Assembly (NCBI GenBank): GCA_019117495.1 | Contig: DWZP01000015.1 | Location: 1-15,907 of the forward strand | Source of the DNA: Fusicatenibacter_A intestinipullorum | GTDB lineage: Bacteria; Bacillota; Negativicutes; Acidaminococcales; Acidaminococcaceae | Direction: 5' to 3' | DNA: 15,907 bases | Shown here: positions 1-7,018 of the stretch, in pieces | Numbering within the stretch: the first letter of the stretch is position 1 | Layout of the letters: the number at the start of each line of letters is the position of its first letter | Position numbers and translations under genes: made by a program | The notes under the pieces: generated by a model | What the model was told of the DNA's origin: nothing | Databases searched by the model: none | What the model saw: the letters and a program-made list of their open reading frames with translations, nothing else

Positions 1-1
1 A

Positions 2-26
2 GGCTATGTCACAACAAACAGTTGAT
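2..26 (+). repeat. Left terminal inverted repeat of the transposon
   Basis: The outer end reads GGCTATGTCACAACAAA, then CA, then GTTGAT. It matches the reverse complement of 1702-1726 except for one position near the tip and the CA/TG pair. It lies downstream of lnu(C). The window begins one base outside it. Confidence 0.88.
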
Positions 27-41
27 AAATAGCCATTTTTA

Positions 42-65
42 TAGGGGAGTATCAGAACTCCCCTA
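42..65. terminator. Perfect 9-bp hairpin between lnu(C) and the left end
   Basis: TAGGGGAGT (42-50) and ACTCCCCTA (57-65) pair perfectly around a 6-nt loop, 17 bp past the lnu(C) stop codon. On the minus strand the stem is followed by TATAAAAATG, which is not a good U-run, so it would be a weak intrinsic terminator at best. Its position would also suit an oriT-type or transposition-related hairpin, because MTnSag1 is reported to be mobilisable. The hairpin is seen; the role is inferred. Confidence 0.45.
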
Positions 66-82
66 CAAACTGTTATTTGCAG

Positions 83-577
83 TTATCTATACTCATTTGG
101 AATTTCGATATGAAGTGTCTCACACAATAACTTCACATCATGTGCATCATTTTCATCAAACTCGTATCCCAGATGGAACATTACTTGACTATATGGTTCA
201 ATACAGGAAACCTCTATTTCCTCAATTCTTCCTTTACCCGAAAAAGTTTCTACCGGAAAACAATCCCCATCATAAAGAATTTCACCTTCGTCCGTATATT
301 CAAAACAATGCAAATCAATAATTCTGTTTTTCAAATCTTCCCATACAGTATGGTTCAATGTTGTATATTCCATCTTAATCTCATAAAAGCCATTAGCTTT
401 CATTATTTCTATAAAGTTCTGATAATCGTTCTTTTCTACAAAAATGTCAATATCATTATGGGCTCTTGACTGATATCCAAGAAGAGCATCTACACCCCAG
501 CCACCATCAAGAAAGACTTTAATCTCCGCATCTATTGCAAATTGAAGAATCTGTTTTACATCTGTTATATTGACCAT
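83..577 (-). CDS. lnu(C): Lincosamide nucleotidyltransferase Lnu(C)
   Basis: This 164-residue cytosolic enzyme inactivates lincomycin and clindamycin by transferring a nucleotide to a hydroxyl of the drug. It carries the nucleotidyltransferase signature GGWGVDALLG (25-34) followed by the metal-binding NDIDIF with D42 and D44; RIIDLH (85-90) supplies a third conserved acidic residue. I recognise the sequence as Lnu(C), and the length fits that family. An in-frame codon at 646 would add 23 residues reaching into the transposase gene. I chose ATG 577 because GGAG lies 9-10 nt upstream and the protein then starts MVNITDVKQI, as in Lnu(C). The gene starts 23 bp after the transposase stop, so it is probably transcribed with it. 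Confidence 0.93.
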   Translation of the reverse strand: MVNITDVKQILQFAIDAEIKVFLDGGWGVDALLGYQSRAHNDIDIFVEKNDYQNFIEIMKANGFYEIKMEYTTLNHTVWEDLKNRIIDLHCFEYTDEGEILYDGDCFPVETFSGKGRIEEIEVSCIEPYSQVMFHLGYEFDENDAHDVKLLCETLHIEIPNEYR

Positions 578-600
578 CTTATCATCTCCACAAATTCTAA

Positions 601-1638
601 TTAGGCGACCAGAGGAACTGCTGGTCTGTTTGATAAATCTCTGCATTTAGCAGTTTTCAATGTTGCCAAAACGAAAGTTAAGAAGATGTTCCTTTTCTCC
701 ATGTCGCTTTCTTTGGCGTAATTTACAAGGTTATTCCACACAAGATAGTTGTTCAGATACTTGGTAGAAACACCGTTAAAGCCACGCATAAACCTCTTTA
801 GCTGGCTATGGTAGCTATTGATATGTTGGATATTATAAATGCCTTTCTTGGCTTTGCCAGTCTTTAACTGCACAAGGTCAATGCCATTGGCATTTGTAAA
901 TCTCACATAGGAGTTCATCTTGTCCGTAACAAGAGTGGAATTGGTCTTAATCCTACCATCATAAATATGATGTAAATCTCTTGTAGAAACTCTACCAGTA
1001 TTCGTAATCTTGGAGATAGACAAGCCATTCCTATTAACCGCACAAGGAACACATACCTTTTCTTGGGACAAGCCTCTGATATGTGTAGAATGACCACGCT
1101 TATGAGCCTTGCGTGGCATAGCAAATGTCTTACTCTTGCTATGATTGCCCTTGTACGAGATGGCGAAAAAAGTTTCGTCAGCCTCAATAATGCCGTCAAG
1201 GGTAACATCGTCTGCCATATTCTGAAGTGCATCCAAAATCTTGTGTCTCCAAAGGAATGCGGTGTTTCTGTGAATCCCACAAGCAACAGCAGTCTTACGA
1301 ATGGATAAGCCATTCATCATACAATCAATGTACTGCTCCCACACGGACAAGTCTTTTCTTGTACCAGACACAATGGAGTTCGTAGCAATCACGAAGGACT
1401 TGCCACAATCCTTACATACATATCGCTGTGTGCCATCTTTACGATGACCATTGCGAACCACATGGATACAGCCACAAAGAGGGCATACACGACCATTTGC
1501 AAAGCGTTCCTTTGCTACGAAATCTTCAATATTCAAAGACTTTACAAAGGCAGGACTTAAAAGCATTGTTTTAAGGCTTTCCTGCTCTGCGACAGTCAAC
1601 TTACCGATAATATCTAATGCGTCTTTGATAGTAGGCAT
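601..1638 (-). CDS. IS1595-family (ISSag10-like) transposase
   Basis: The protein moves the element by cutting and joining at the inverted repeats. Counting from a possible TTG at 1644, it shows a zinc ribbon CPLC (54-57) and CKDC (77-80), a helix-turn-helix-like stretch (about 112-135), then an RNase-H-fold DDE-type core: D156 in EADETFF, D241 in TDKMNSY, and the family motif HINSYHSQLKRF (274-285) followed by GVSTKYLNNYL. Total length is 345 residues from the ATG, normal for the family. I placed the start at ATG 1638 because AGGAGG (1648-1653) is 9 nt from it but only 3 nt from the TTG. The gene is intact and runs toward lnu(C). Confidence 0.92.
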   Translation of the reverse strand: MPTIKDALDIIGKLTVAEQESLKTMLLSPAFVKSLNIEDFVAKERFANGRVCPLCGCIHVVRNGHRKDGTQRYVCKDCGKSFVIATNSIVSGTRKDLSVWEQYIDCMMNGLSIRKTAVACGIHRNTAFLWRHKILDALQNMADDVTLDGIIEADETFFAISYKGNHSKSKTFAMPRKAHKRGHSTHIRGLSQEKVCVPCAVNRNGLSISKITNTGRVSTRDLHHIYDGRIKTNSTLVTDKMNSYVRFTNANGIDLVQLKTGKAKKGIYNIQHINSYHSQLKRFMRGFNGVSTKYLNNYLVWNNLVNYAKESDMEKRNIFLTFVLATLKTAKCRDLSNRPAVPLVA

Positions 1639-1677
1639 ATCCAATTACCTCCTTCGGTGGTACTGTTTCTTACTATT

Positions 1678-1706
1678 ATTATACGCTATTTCTCGTCAAA
1701 AATCAA
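1678..1706 (-). promoter_or_regulatory. Transposase/lnu(C) promoter overlapping the right inverted repeat
   Basis: On the minus strand, TTGATT (1706-1701) and a consensus TATAAT (1683-1678) are 17 bp apart. The -35 box uses the last bases of the terminal repeat, so transposase binding could compete with transcription. Initiation near 1671 would give a leader of about 33 nt with AGGAGG. Confidence 0.7.
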
Positions 1707-1726
1707 CCATTTGTTGTGACAGAGCC
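1702..1726 (-). repeat. Right terminal inverted repeat of the transposon
   Basis: This is the partner of 2-26. Its outer edge is 16 bp from the stop codon of the MerR gene at 1743, so the insertion sits in the 3' flank of that gene and may have removed or displaced its terminator. Confidence 0.88.
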
Positions 1727-1742
1727 TTTTTATTTAAGGTTA

Positions 1743-2213
1743 TTAATTCATTTCGCTTTCGCGCGCGTGGGTAAGCTTTAAACGGCGGCGTGCTGCACGC
1801 AGGTTTTCCGGAACCTGTTCTTCCGGCATATTGCGCGGCACTGCCGTTGTGCCTGCTTTTTCTGCCGTGCTGTAATACCAAACCTTATAGTCCAGAGTAT
1901 CCAGCGTCTGCTGCAGTTTTGCCATTTGTTCTTTAACGCTTTCACGCTGCTTTTTCATCATTTCAAGGCGTTCTTTAATGGTTGCATCGCCTTCCAGCAC
2001 CATATATATAAATTTTTTAATGTCTTTAATGCCCATGCCGGTATTTTTTAAACAGTCTATAACAAGCAGCCATTCATAGTCGCTGTCCTTAAACATGCGG
2101 ATGCCGCTTTCGCTGCGCTCCACAAACGGAAGCAGGCCTTCTTTATCATAGTAGCGCAGAGTAGAAGGCGTAGTATTTAAAATTTTAGCCATTTCACCGA
2201 CAGTATAAAACAT
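1743..2213 (-). CDS. MerR-family regulator, AdhR-like
   Basis: This 156-residue protein has an N-terminal MerR winged helix-turn-helix (about 1-70, TVGEMAKILNTTPSTLRYYD then GLLPF), followed by a long charged coiled-coil dimerisation helix (about 78-115) and a basic tail. Its only cysteine is C54, in VIDCLKNTGM, which lines up with the conserved redox-active cysteine of Bacillus AdhR, a sensor of aldehydes and other thiol-reactive electrophiles. It is divergent from an alcohol dehydrogenase operon, and the shared intergenic region contains a near-perfect AdhR-type operator. The likely role is inducible activation of that operon and possibly autoregulation. GGGAG in the leader supports ATG 2213. 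A transposon abuts its 3' end. Confidence 0.85.
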   Translation of the reverse strand: MFYTVGEMAKILNTTPSTLRYYDKEGLLPFVERSESGIRMFKDSDYEWLLVIDCLKNTGMGIKDIKKFIYMVLEGDATIKERLEMMKKQRESVKEQMAKLQQTLDTLDYKVWYYSTAEKAGTTAVPRNMPEEQVPENLRAARRRLKLTHARESEMN

Positions 2214-2249
2214 TTTTTATCACTCCCTTAAAAGTTCACAATTTTGCCA

Positions 2250-2280
2250 TTGACTTAAAGTGCGCTTTAACTTATACAAT
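2250..2280 (+). promoter_or_regulatory. MerR-type promoter with AdhR-box operator
   Basis: TTGACT (2250-2255) and TACAAT (2275-2280) are separated by 19 bp, the over-long spacer typical of promoters that MerR activators untwist. Inside lies CTTAAAG (2254-2260), four bases, then CTTTAAC (2265-2271). The AdhR operator I recall from Bacillus is CTTAAAG-N4-CTTTAAG, so 13 of 14 arm bases agree. It would drive the operon starting at 2355, leaving a leader of roughly 65-70 nt. Confidence 0.8.
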
Positions 2281-2354
2281 TTACTTAAACTTACAGGTTG
2301 ATTATAGCATATAACCACAAATAAGCAAACATTTTATTTTGGGAGGCATAAAAA

Positions 2355-3524
2355 ATGGATTTTAACATGTATGTTCCGACAAAAATTTTATTTGGCGCAG
2401 GCACTTTAAATGACCTTGGCAAGCAGCAGCTGCCCGGCAAAAAAGCCGTTATTATTATTTCCAACGGCAAATCAACCCGTGCCAACGGTTATTTAAGCCG
2501 CACCGAAGAACAACTGGCGCAGGCAGGCGTAGCCACAAGCGTTTTTGATAAAATTCAGCCCAACCCGCTGAAAGAAACCGTTATGGAAGGTGCGGCCTTT
2601 GTTAAAGCGCAGGGCGCCGATTTTATTGTTGCACTGGGCGGCGGCAGTGTTATCGACAGCGCCAAAGCCATTGCCGTTATGGCAGCCAACCCCGGCGACT
2701 TATGGGATTACATTGCAAGCGGTACCGGCAAAGGGCAGCCCATTAAAAATAAACCGCTGCCAATCGTTGCCATCAGCACCACGGCAGGCACCGGCAGCGA
2801 AGCCGACGCCGGCTGCGTTATTACCAACCCCGAAACCAACGAAAAAGTCGGCCTGAAAACGCCGGACCTGTTCCCCGTACTGTGCATTGAAGACCCGGAA
2901 CTGATGAAAAGCGTACCGGCACATTACACTGCTTATCAGGGCTTTGACGCGCTAAGCCACAGCCTTGAAGGTTATATCTCCAAATTCGCCAACCTTATGA
3001 GCGATATGTACGCCATCACCGCCATTGAAAACGTCGGCCGCTATCTGGCACGCGCCGTTAAAGACGGCAATGACATTGAAGCAAGAACGCACGTTGCTTT
3101 CGGCAATATTCTTTCCGGCACGGTAATGTGCGTAGGCACCACCAGCAGCCAGCACTCACTGGAACACGCGCTCAGCGCTTACCACCCCAACCTTCCGCAC
3201 GGCGCAGGGCTGATTATGTTAAGCCGCGCATATTTCGGCAACGTAATTGCCCACCATGCCTGTGATGAACGCTTTGTACGCATGGCAAAAGCCATGGGCA
3301 TGGAAAACGCCGATAAACCGGAAGACTTTTTAACAGTACTGCAAAAACTTTTGGAAGACTGCGGCGTGGCAGACCTGAAAATGAGCGACTACGGCATTAC
3401 GCCTGATGAATTCCCCAAAATGGCAGACAATGCCATGGGCCCGATGGGCGGCCTGTTCGCCTGCGACCGCGTTGCGCTTACCAAAGAAGACGTTATCGGC
3501 ATCTACCAGAAATCATATAAATAA
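2355..3524 (+). CDS. Iron-containing alcohol dehydrogenase
   Basis: This is a 389-residue cytosolic group III alcohol dehydrogenase, which interconverts an aldehyde and an alcohol with NAD(P)H. The N-terminal nucleotide-binding half has GGGSVID (95-101) and STTAGTGSE (141-149). The C-terminal helical half supplies the metal ligands expected from the family: D198 and H202 in GFDALSH, H267 in QHSLEH, and H282 in PHGAG. Length is typical. GGGAGG lies about 8 nt before ATG 2355. As first gene of an operon under an AdhR-type operator, it most likely reduces toxic aldehydes. The true substrate cannot be told from sequence; butanol- and lactaldehyde-type enzymes share these motifs. Confidence 0.92.
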   Translation: MDFNMYVPTKILFGAGTLNDLGKQQLPGKKAVIIISNGKSTRANGYLSRTEEQLAQAGVATSVFDKIQPNPLKETVMEGAAFVKAQGADFIVALGGGSVIDSAKAIAVMAANPGDLWDYIASGTGKGQPIKNKPLPIVAISTTAGTGSEADAGCVITNPETNEKVGLKTPDLFPVLCIEDPELMKSVPAHYTAYQGFDALSHSLEGYISKFANLMSDMYAITAIENVGRYLARAVKDGNDIEARTHVAFGNILSGTVMCVGTTSSQHSLEHALSAYHPNLPHGAGLIMLSRAYFGNVIAHHACDERFVRMAKAMGMENADKPEDFLTVLQKLLEDCGVADLKMSDYGITPDEFPKMADNAMGPMGGLFACDRVALTKEDVIGIYQKSYK

Positions 3525-3557
3525 TTTGCTGCTTTGCGCAGAAAGAAAGGAGCTTTT

Positions 3558-4040
3558 ATGAACAGGATTTTTAAAACACTGGCGCTTGCCGCCGCCATTA
3601 CGGCTATGGCAGTTCCCGCCTTTGCGGCAGAAAGCGCGCCACTACACCAAACCGTAAAGAGTCCGCAGAAACTGGAAGTAAAATCTGCCGGAAGCGAACA
3701 TTTTACCGGCGAAGTTGTAACGGCTGCCCTTTACGGGCCGCAGGCACCTTCCAAAAGTTATGCCGCCACTGTTACCTTCAGCCCCGGCGCACGCACTTAC
3801 TGGCATATCCACGAAATGGGCCAGACCTTAATTGTTACCGAAGGCACCGGCTGGACGCAGGAATGGGGCAAAAAGCCTGTAATGCTTAAACCGGGCGACA
3901 TTGTGCGCTGCCCGCCGGGCGTTAAACACTGGCACGGCGGCTCGGCAAAAATGTCCATGACGCATATCGCCCTTTCCGAAGCAGGCGGCACCGTAACCTG
4001 GATGGAACCGGTCAGCGATGAAGATTATCCGAAAGACTAA
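3558..4040 (+). CDS. Exported cupin-domain protein, hydroxynitrile-lyase-like metal site
   Basis: This 160-residue protein has a Sec signal peptide (about 1-23, cleavage after AFA) and a single cupin barrel. Motif 1, GARTYWHIHEMGQTLIVTEG (77-96), has H83, H85 and Q89 where typical cupins have Glu. Motif 2, GDIVRCPPGVKHWHGG (113-128), supplies H124. A two-His, Gln, His set is known from the manganese cupin (R)-hydroxynitrile lyases and related small cupins often encoded beside carboxymuconolactone-decarboxylase proteins, as here. The start is ATG 3558, 5-6 nt after AAAGGAG; an upstream TTG at 3534 lacks a site. Second gene of the adh operon, 33 bp after the dehydrogenase. The reaction is unknown. 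Confidence 0.85.
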   Translation: MNRIFKTLALAAAITAMAVPAFAAESAPLHQTVKSPQKLEVKSAGSEHFTGEVVTAALYGPQAPSKSYAATVTFSPGARTYWHIHEMGQTLIVTEGTGWTQEWGKKPVMLKPGDIVRCPPGVKHWHGGSAKMSMTHIALSEAGGTVTWMEPVSDEDYPKD

Positions 4041-4052
4041 GGAGGAACGGCA

Positions 4053-4748
4053 ATGAAAAAGAAATATCTGGCACTTTTAACTGCACTTATGTTAACGGCA
4101 GGCATCAGCACCGGCGTGCAGGCGGCGGAACTGAAAGCCCTAAACACGCAGCAGGCAAACATTGTAACGGTGGCAGCCTTTATGGCCAAGGGCGATTTGC
4201 CGAACCTTAAAAAATCTCTTGCCACCGCTTTGGATAACGGCATGACCGTAAACCAGGCTAAAGAAGTTTTGGTGCACCTTTATGCTTACACTGGCTTTCC
4301 GCGCAGCTTAAACGCACTCAGCACTCTGAACAATCTGGTGCAGGAACGCAAAGCCGCAGGCATTAACGACGAAATGGGCCCAGACGCTACGCCGCTTGAC
4401 CCTTCCGTTGACCGCCTTGCCAAAGGCACCGAAATCCAGACCGCCATCAGCGGCCGCGTTGTAACCAACGAATTTGCACCAATTATTAACACCTTCCTGC
4501 GCGAGCATTTGTTTTACGACATTTTTGCACGCGATGTACTTACCTGGCAGCAGCGCGAACTGGCAACCGTAGGTGCGCTGGCAGGCATCGGCAACGTAAC
4601 CCCGCAGCTTACTTCACACTTCCGCGCAGCCATGAACACCGGGCTTACACCGGCGCAGTTACAGGAAGCCGTTGATGTGCTGAATGAAACCGTAAGCACC
4701 GACACCGGCAGCAATGCGCAGGCAGTTTTAAATAATGTTTTGAAATAA
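4053..4748 (+). CDS. Exported carboxymuconolactone decarboxylase-family protein
   Basis: This 231-residue protein has a signal peptide (about 1-25, cleavage in VQAAE) and two copies of the CMD/AhpD-type helical domain, roughly 34-102 and 143-228. The second has the PcaC-like pattern QRELATVGALAGIG, then HFRAAMNTGLTPAQLQEAV. There is no cysteine anywhere, so the CxxC peroxidase chemistry of AhpD is excluded. Acid-base or lactone chemistry like PcaC is possible, but the substrate is unknown. GGAGG (4041-4045) decides ATG 4053. It lies 12 bp after the cupin gene, so the two are surely cotranscribed and may act together in the periplasm or outside the cell. Confidence 0.85.
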   Translation: MKKKYLALLTALMLTAGISTGVQAAELKALNTQQANIVTVAAFMAKGDLPNLKKSLATALDNGMTVNQAKEVLVHLYAYTGFPRSLNALSTLNNLVQERKAAGINDEMGPDATPLDPSVDRLAKGTEIQTAISGRVVTNEFAPIINTFLREHLFYDIFARDVLTWQQRELATVGALAGIGNVTPQLTSHFRAAMNTGLTPAQLQEAVDVLNETVSTDTGSNAQAVLNNVLK

Positions 4749-4788
4749 CGGACGGACATAAACAGATATAAAGAAAGGAACAGCTACC

Positions 4789-5853
4789 ATGAAATTACGC
4801 AGAACTTTACTTACCGCAGGCCTTATAATGGCATTAAGCGCAGGCGCAGCTTTTGCAGCCGAACCTGCAAACACTAACCCCTGGGGGCTTGTTTACCGCA
4901 ATGCCATTACCCAAAACGTAAAAGGGCAGGTAAATATCCACCCCGTAAGCTACAAGCTGAACGGGCTGAAAATTGCCGCCAATGTTTACACCCCGGCAGG
5001 CTATGACCCGGCAAAAAAATACCCCGCTATTGTTGTTGCCCACCCCAACGGCGGCGTTAAAGAACAGGTTGCAGGGCTGTACGCCCAGCGCCTTGCCGCA
5101 CTCGGCTACATCACCATCACGGCTGACGCTGCTTATCAGGGCGCAAGCGAAGGCGAACCGCGCCACACCGACAAGCCCTTTTACCGCACCGAAGACATTC
5201 ACGGCATGGCCGATTACATTATGACTTACTCCGGCGTTGACCCTGACCGCATGGGCGTGCTCGGCATCTGCGGCGGCGGCGGTTATACGCTTAACGCTGC
5301 CAAAAGCGACAAACGCTTTAAAGCAGTTGTAACTTTAAGCATGTTCAACAGCGGTGAAGTAAGGCGCAACGGCTATATGAACAGCGGCCTTGACACCGTA
5401 CAGCAGCGCCTGCACGAAGCAAGCGATGCCCGTGCCGTTGAAATTACCAAAAGCGAATACCCCATCAGCGGCAACGTTGATTTTGACGCACTCAGCGATG
5501 AAGATATTGCCAAAATTCCTACCGACCTGTACCGCGAAGGCATGATGTACTACGGGCGCACGCACCGTCATCCCAACTCCACCTTTGCCTATACCACCAG
5601 CAGCCTGATGGAGCTGATGGCATGGGACGCTACCGACCAGCTTGAGCTTATCGACCAGCCGCTGCTGTTAATGGCAGGCAGCAAAGCCGATTCCCTGTAC
5701 ATGAGCAAAGAAGCCTACGAAAAAGCTACCGGCACCAGGGATAAAGAACTGTTCCTCGTCGACGGCGCAACACACATCCAGACTTACTATGTGCCCGAAT
5801 ATGTCGACCAGTTTGTTGCCAAATTGCAGGACTTTTACGGCAAACATCTGTAA
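4789..5853 (+). CDS. Exported alpha/beta hydrolase with cysteine nucleophile (dienelactone-hydrolase-like)
   Basis: This 354-residue protein begins with a signal peptide (about 1-23, cleavage after AFA). The alpha/beta-hydrolase fold is shown by YPAIVVAHPNGG (78-89, oxyanion region), the nucleophile elbow GICGGGGY (159-166) and the late histidine in GATHIQ (H329). The acid is probably D301 in GSKADS. The elbow carries Cys161 instead of the usual serine, as in dienelactone hydrolases, which favours small lactone or activated ester substrates. It follows the CMD protein by 40 bp, with GAAAGGAA before ATG 4789. Substrate and acid assignment are inferences. Confidence 0.85.
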   Translation: MKLRRTLLTAGLIMALSAGAAFAAEPANTNPWGLVYRNAITQNVKGQVNIHPVSYKLNGLKIAANVYTPAGYDPAKKYPAIVVAHPNGGVKEQVAGLYAQRLAALGYITITADAAYQGASEGEPRHTDKPFYRTEDIHGMADYIMTYSGVDPDRMGVLGICGGGGYTLNAAKSDKRFKAVVTLSMFNSGEVRRNGYMNSGLDTVQQRLHEASDARAVEITKSEYPISGNVDFDALSDEDIAKIPTDLYREGMMYYGRTHRHPNSTFAYTTSSLMELMAWDATDQLELIDQPLLLMAGSKADSLYMSKEAYEKATGTRDKELFLVDGATHIQTYYVPEYVDQFVAKLQDFYGKHL

Positions 5854-5882
5854 TAACAAGATAATAAAAAGAAGGTAATACT

Positions 5883-6962
5883 ATGCAGCACAAAACAACC
5901 AAAACACTTGCAGCAGCCGTGCTTGCGCTGATGCTGAGCACAAGCGCCTACGCCTTTGAAAAACCAGTGCTTTTACAGGACCAGGGCAGCTTTTTTGCAG
6001 GCGGCACTACCGTTACCACACCCGGCAGCTTTGATTTCAGCAATCCTTTAAACCCGCAGGGGCAAACCCTGCACGGCGACCACGCCTATGTTTTTTACCA
6101 GAAACCCGTTAATGCCCATAAACTGCCGCTGGTATTTTTACACGGCGCAGGCCAGAGCAAAAAAACATGGGAAACCACACCGGACGGACGCGATGGTTTT
6201 CAAAATATTTTTCTGGAACGCGGCTATGCTACCTACCTTGTAGATCAGCCGCGCCGCGGTGACGCAGGGCAGGCAACCGTTGATGGCACTGTAAGCGCCG
6301 CAACCAATGACCAGTTCTGGTTCAGCAACTTCCGCGTCGGCGACGCGCCGGAATTTTTTAACGGCGTACAGTTCAGCCGCGACCCGGAAGCACTTAACCA
6401 GTATTACCGCCAAATTACCCCTAACACAGCGCCGTACGACCAAACTGTTGTTGTGAACGCTTTAAGCGCCGTGTTTGATAAAACCGGCGACGGCGTACTT
6501 ATCACCCATTCTCAGGGCGGCGGCCCGGGCTGGCGCATTGCCATTAAAAACCCCAAAGTCAGTGCCGTAATCAGTTACGAACCGGGCAGCAGCTTTGTTT
6601 TCCCACAGGGCGAAGAACCGGAAGCAATTCCTACATCAAGCCCCTTCGGCCCATTACAGCCGGAAACCGTAACGCTTGACGAATTTATGCAGCTGACCAA
6701 AATTCCTATCGTCATTTACTACGGCGACAACATTGCCGAAAACTATACCGACGAGTGGAATAAAGATTCCTGGCGCATCCGCCTGGATATGGCGCATAAA
6801 TTTGCGGCAGCCGTTAACCGCCACGGCGGCGACTGCACCGTTGTACACCTGCCGGAAATAGGCGTTACCGGCAACACGCACTTCCCCTTCAGCGACCTTA
6901 ACAACGTACAGATTGCAGGCTTAATGCAAAACTGGCTGCACGAAAAAGGCTTGGATAAATAA
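5883..6962 (+). CDS. Exported alpha/beta hydrolase, esterase-713-like
   Basis: This 359-residue protein has a signal peptide (about 1-24, cleavage in AYAFE). Fold landmarks are FLHGAGQSKKTW (85-96, oxyanion loop), the nucleophile elbow THSQGG with S210, VISYEPG (E233 after strand 6) and GNTHFPFSDLNN with H333. This arrangement resembles the esterase 713 family, secreted serine esterases with few known substrates. GAAGG lies before ATG 5883. It is the last gene of the adh operon and ends just before a strong terminator. It and the preceding hydrolase differ in nucleophile (Ser versus Cys) and share little sequence, so they are not a recent duplication. Confidence 0.82.
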   Translation: MQHKTTKTLAAAVLALMLSTSAYAFEKPVLLQDQGSFFAGGTTVTTPGSFDFSNPLNPQGQTLHGDHAYVFYQKPVNAHKLPLVFLHGAGQSKKTWETTPDGRDGFQNIFLERGYATYLVDQPRRGDAGQATVDGTVSAATNDQFWFSNFRVGDAPEFFNGVQFSRDPEALNQYYRQITPNTAPYDQTVVVNALSAVFDKTGDGVLITHSQGGGPGWRIAIKNPKVSAVISYEPGSSFVFPQGEEPEAIPTSSPFGPLQPETVTLDEFMQLTKIPIVIYYGDNIAENYTDEWNKDSWRIRLDMAHKFAAAVNRHGGDCTVVHLPEIGVTGNTHFPFSDLNNVQIAGLMQNWLHEKGLDK

Positions 6963-6969
6963 AAACTTA

Positions 6970-6998
6970 AAAAGCCCTGCCAACAAGGCAGGGCTTTT
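6970..6998. terminator. Bidirectional intrinsic terminator between the adh operon and serS
   Basis: AAAAGCCCTGCC (6970-6981), a 5-nt loop and GGCAGGGCTTTT (6987-6998) form a perfect 12-bp stem with A/T tracts on both sides. It can end the plus-strand operon and the minus-strand serS transcript. Confidence 0.93.
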
Positions 6999-7018
6999 AT
7001 TATTAACTGATACGTTGT

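Larger units (their letters stand above)
2..1726 (-). mobile_element. MTnSag1/ISSag10-like transposon carrying lnu(C)
   Basis: The element is bounded by 25-bp imperfect inverted repeats at 2-26 and 1702-1726 (22 of 25 positions match; the pairing extends by one A/T at 1 and 1727). It holds two minus-strand genes, an IS1595-family transposase and the lincosamide-resistance gene lnu(C), separated by 23 bp. This layout and the length of about 1.72 kb match what I recall of MTnSag1 from Streptococcus agalactiae, a small transposon described as mobilisable by Tn916. IS1595 elements usually leave an 8-bp target duplication. The right flank is TTTTTATT, but the left flank lies outside the window, so duplication cannot be tested. 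Both genes are intact, so the element is probably functional. Confidence 0.9.

Noticed and set aside
578..646. N-terminal extension of lnu(C) by 23 residues
   Set aside because: It overlaps the end of the transposase gene and lacks a ribosome site; ATG 577 has GGAG at proper spacing and gives the known Lnu(C) N-terminus.
1727..1735. Target-site duplication of the transposon
   Set aside because: The left flank is outside the window, and base 1 (A) does not fit a simple duplicate of TTTTTATT if the element ends at 2 and 1726.
4834..5202. 122-codon minus-strand frame inside the first alpha/beta hydrolase, with similar frames inside serS, adh and the symporter
   Set aside because: They are antisense shadows of strongly supported coding regions with conserved motifs.
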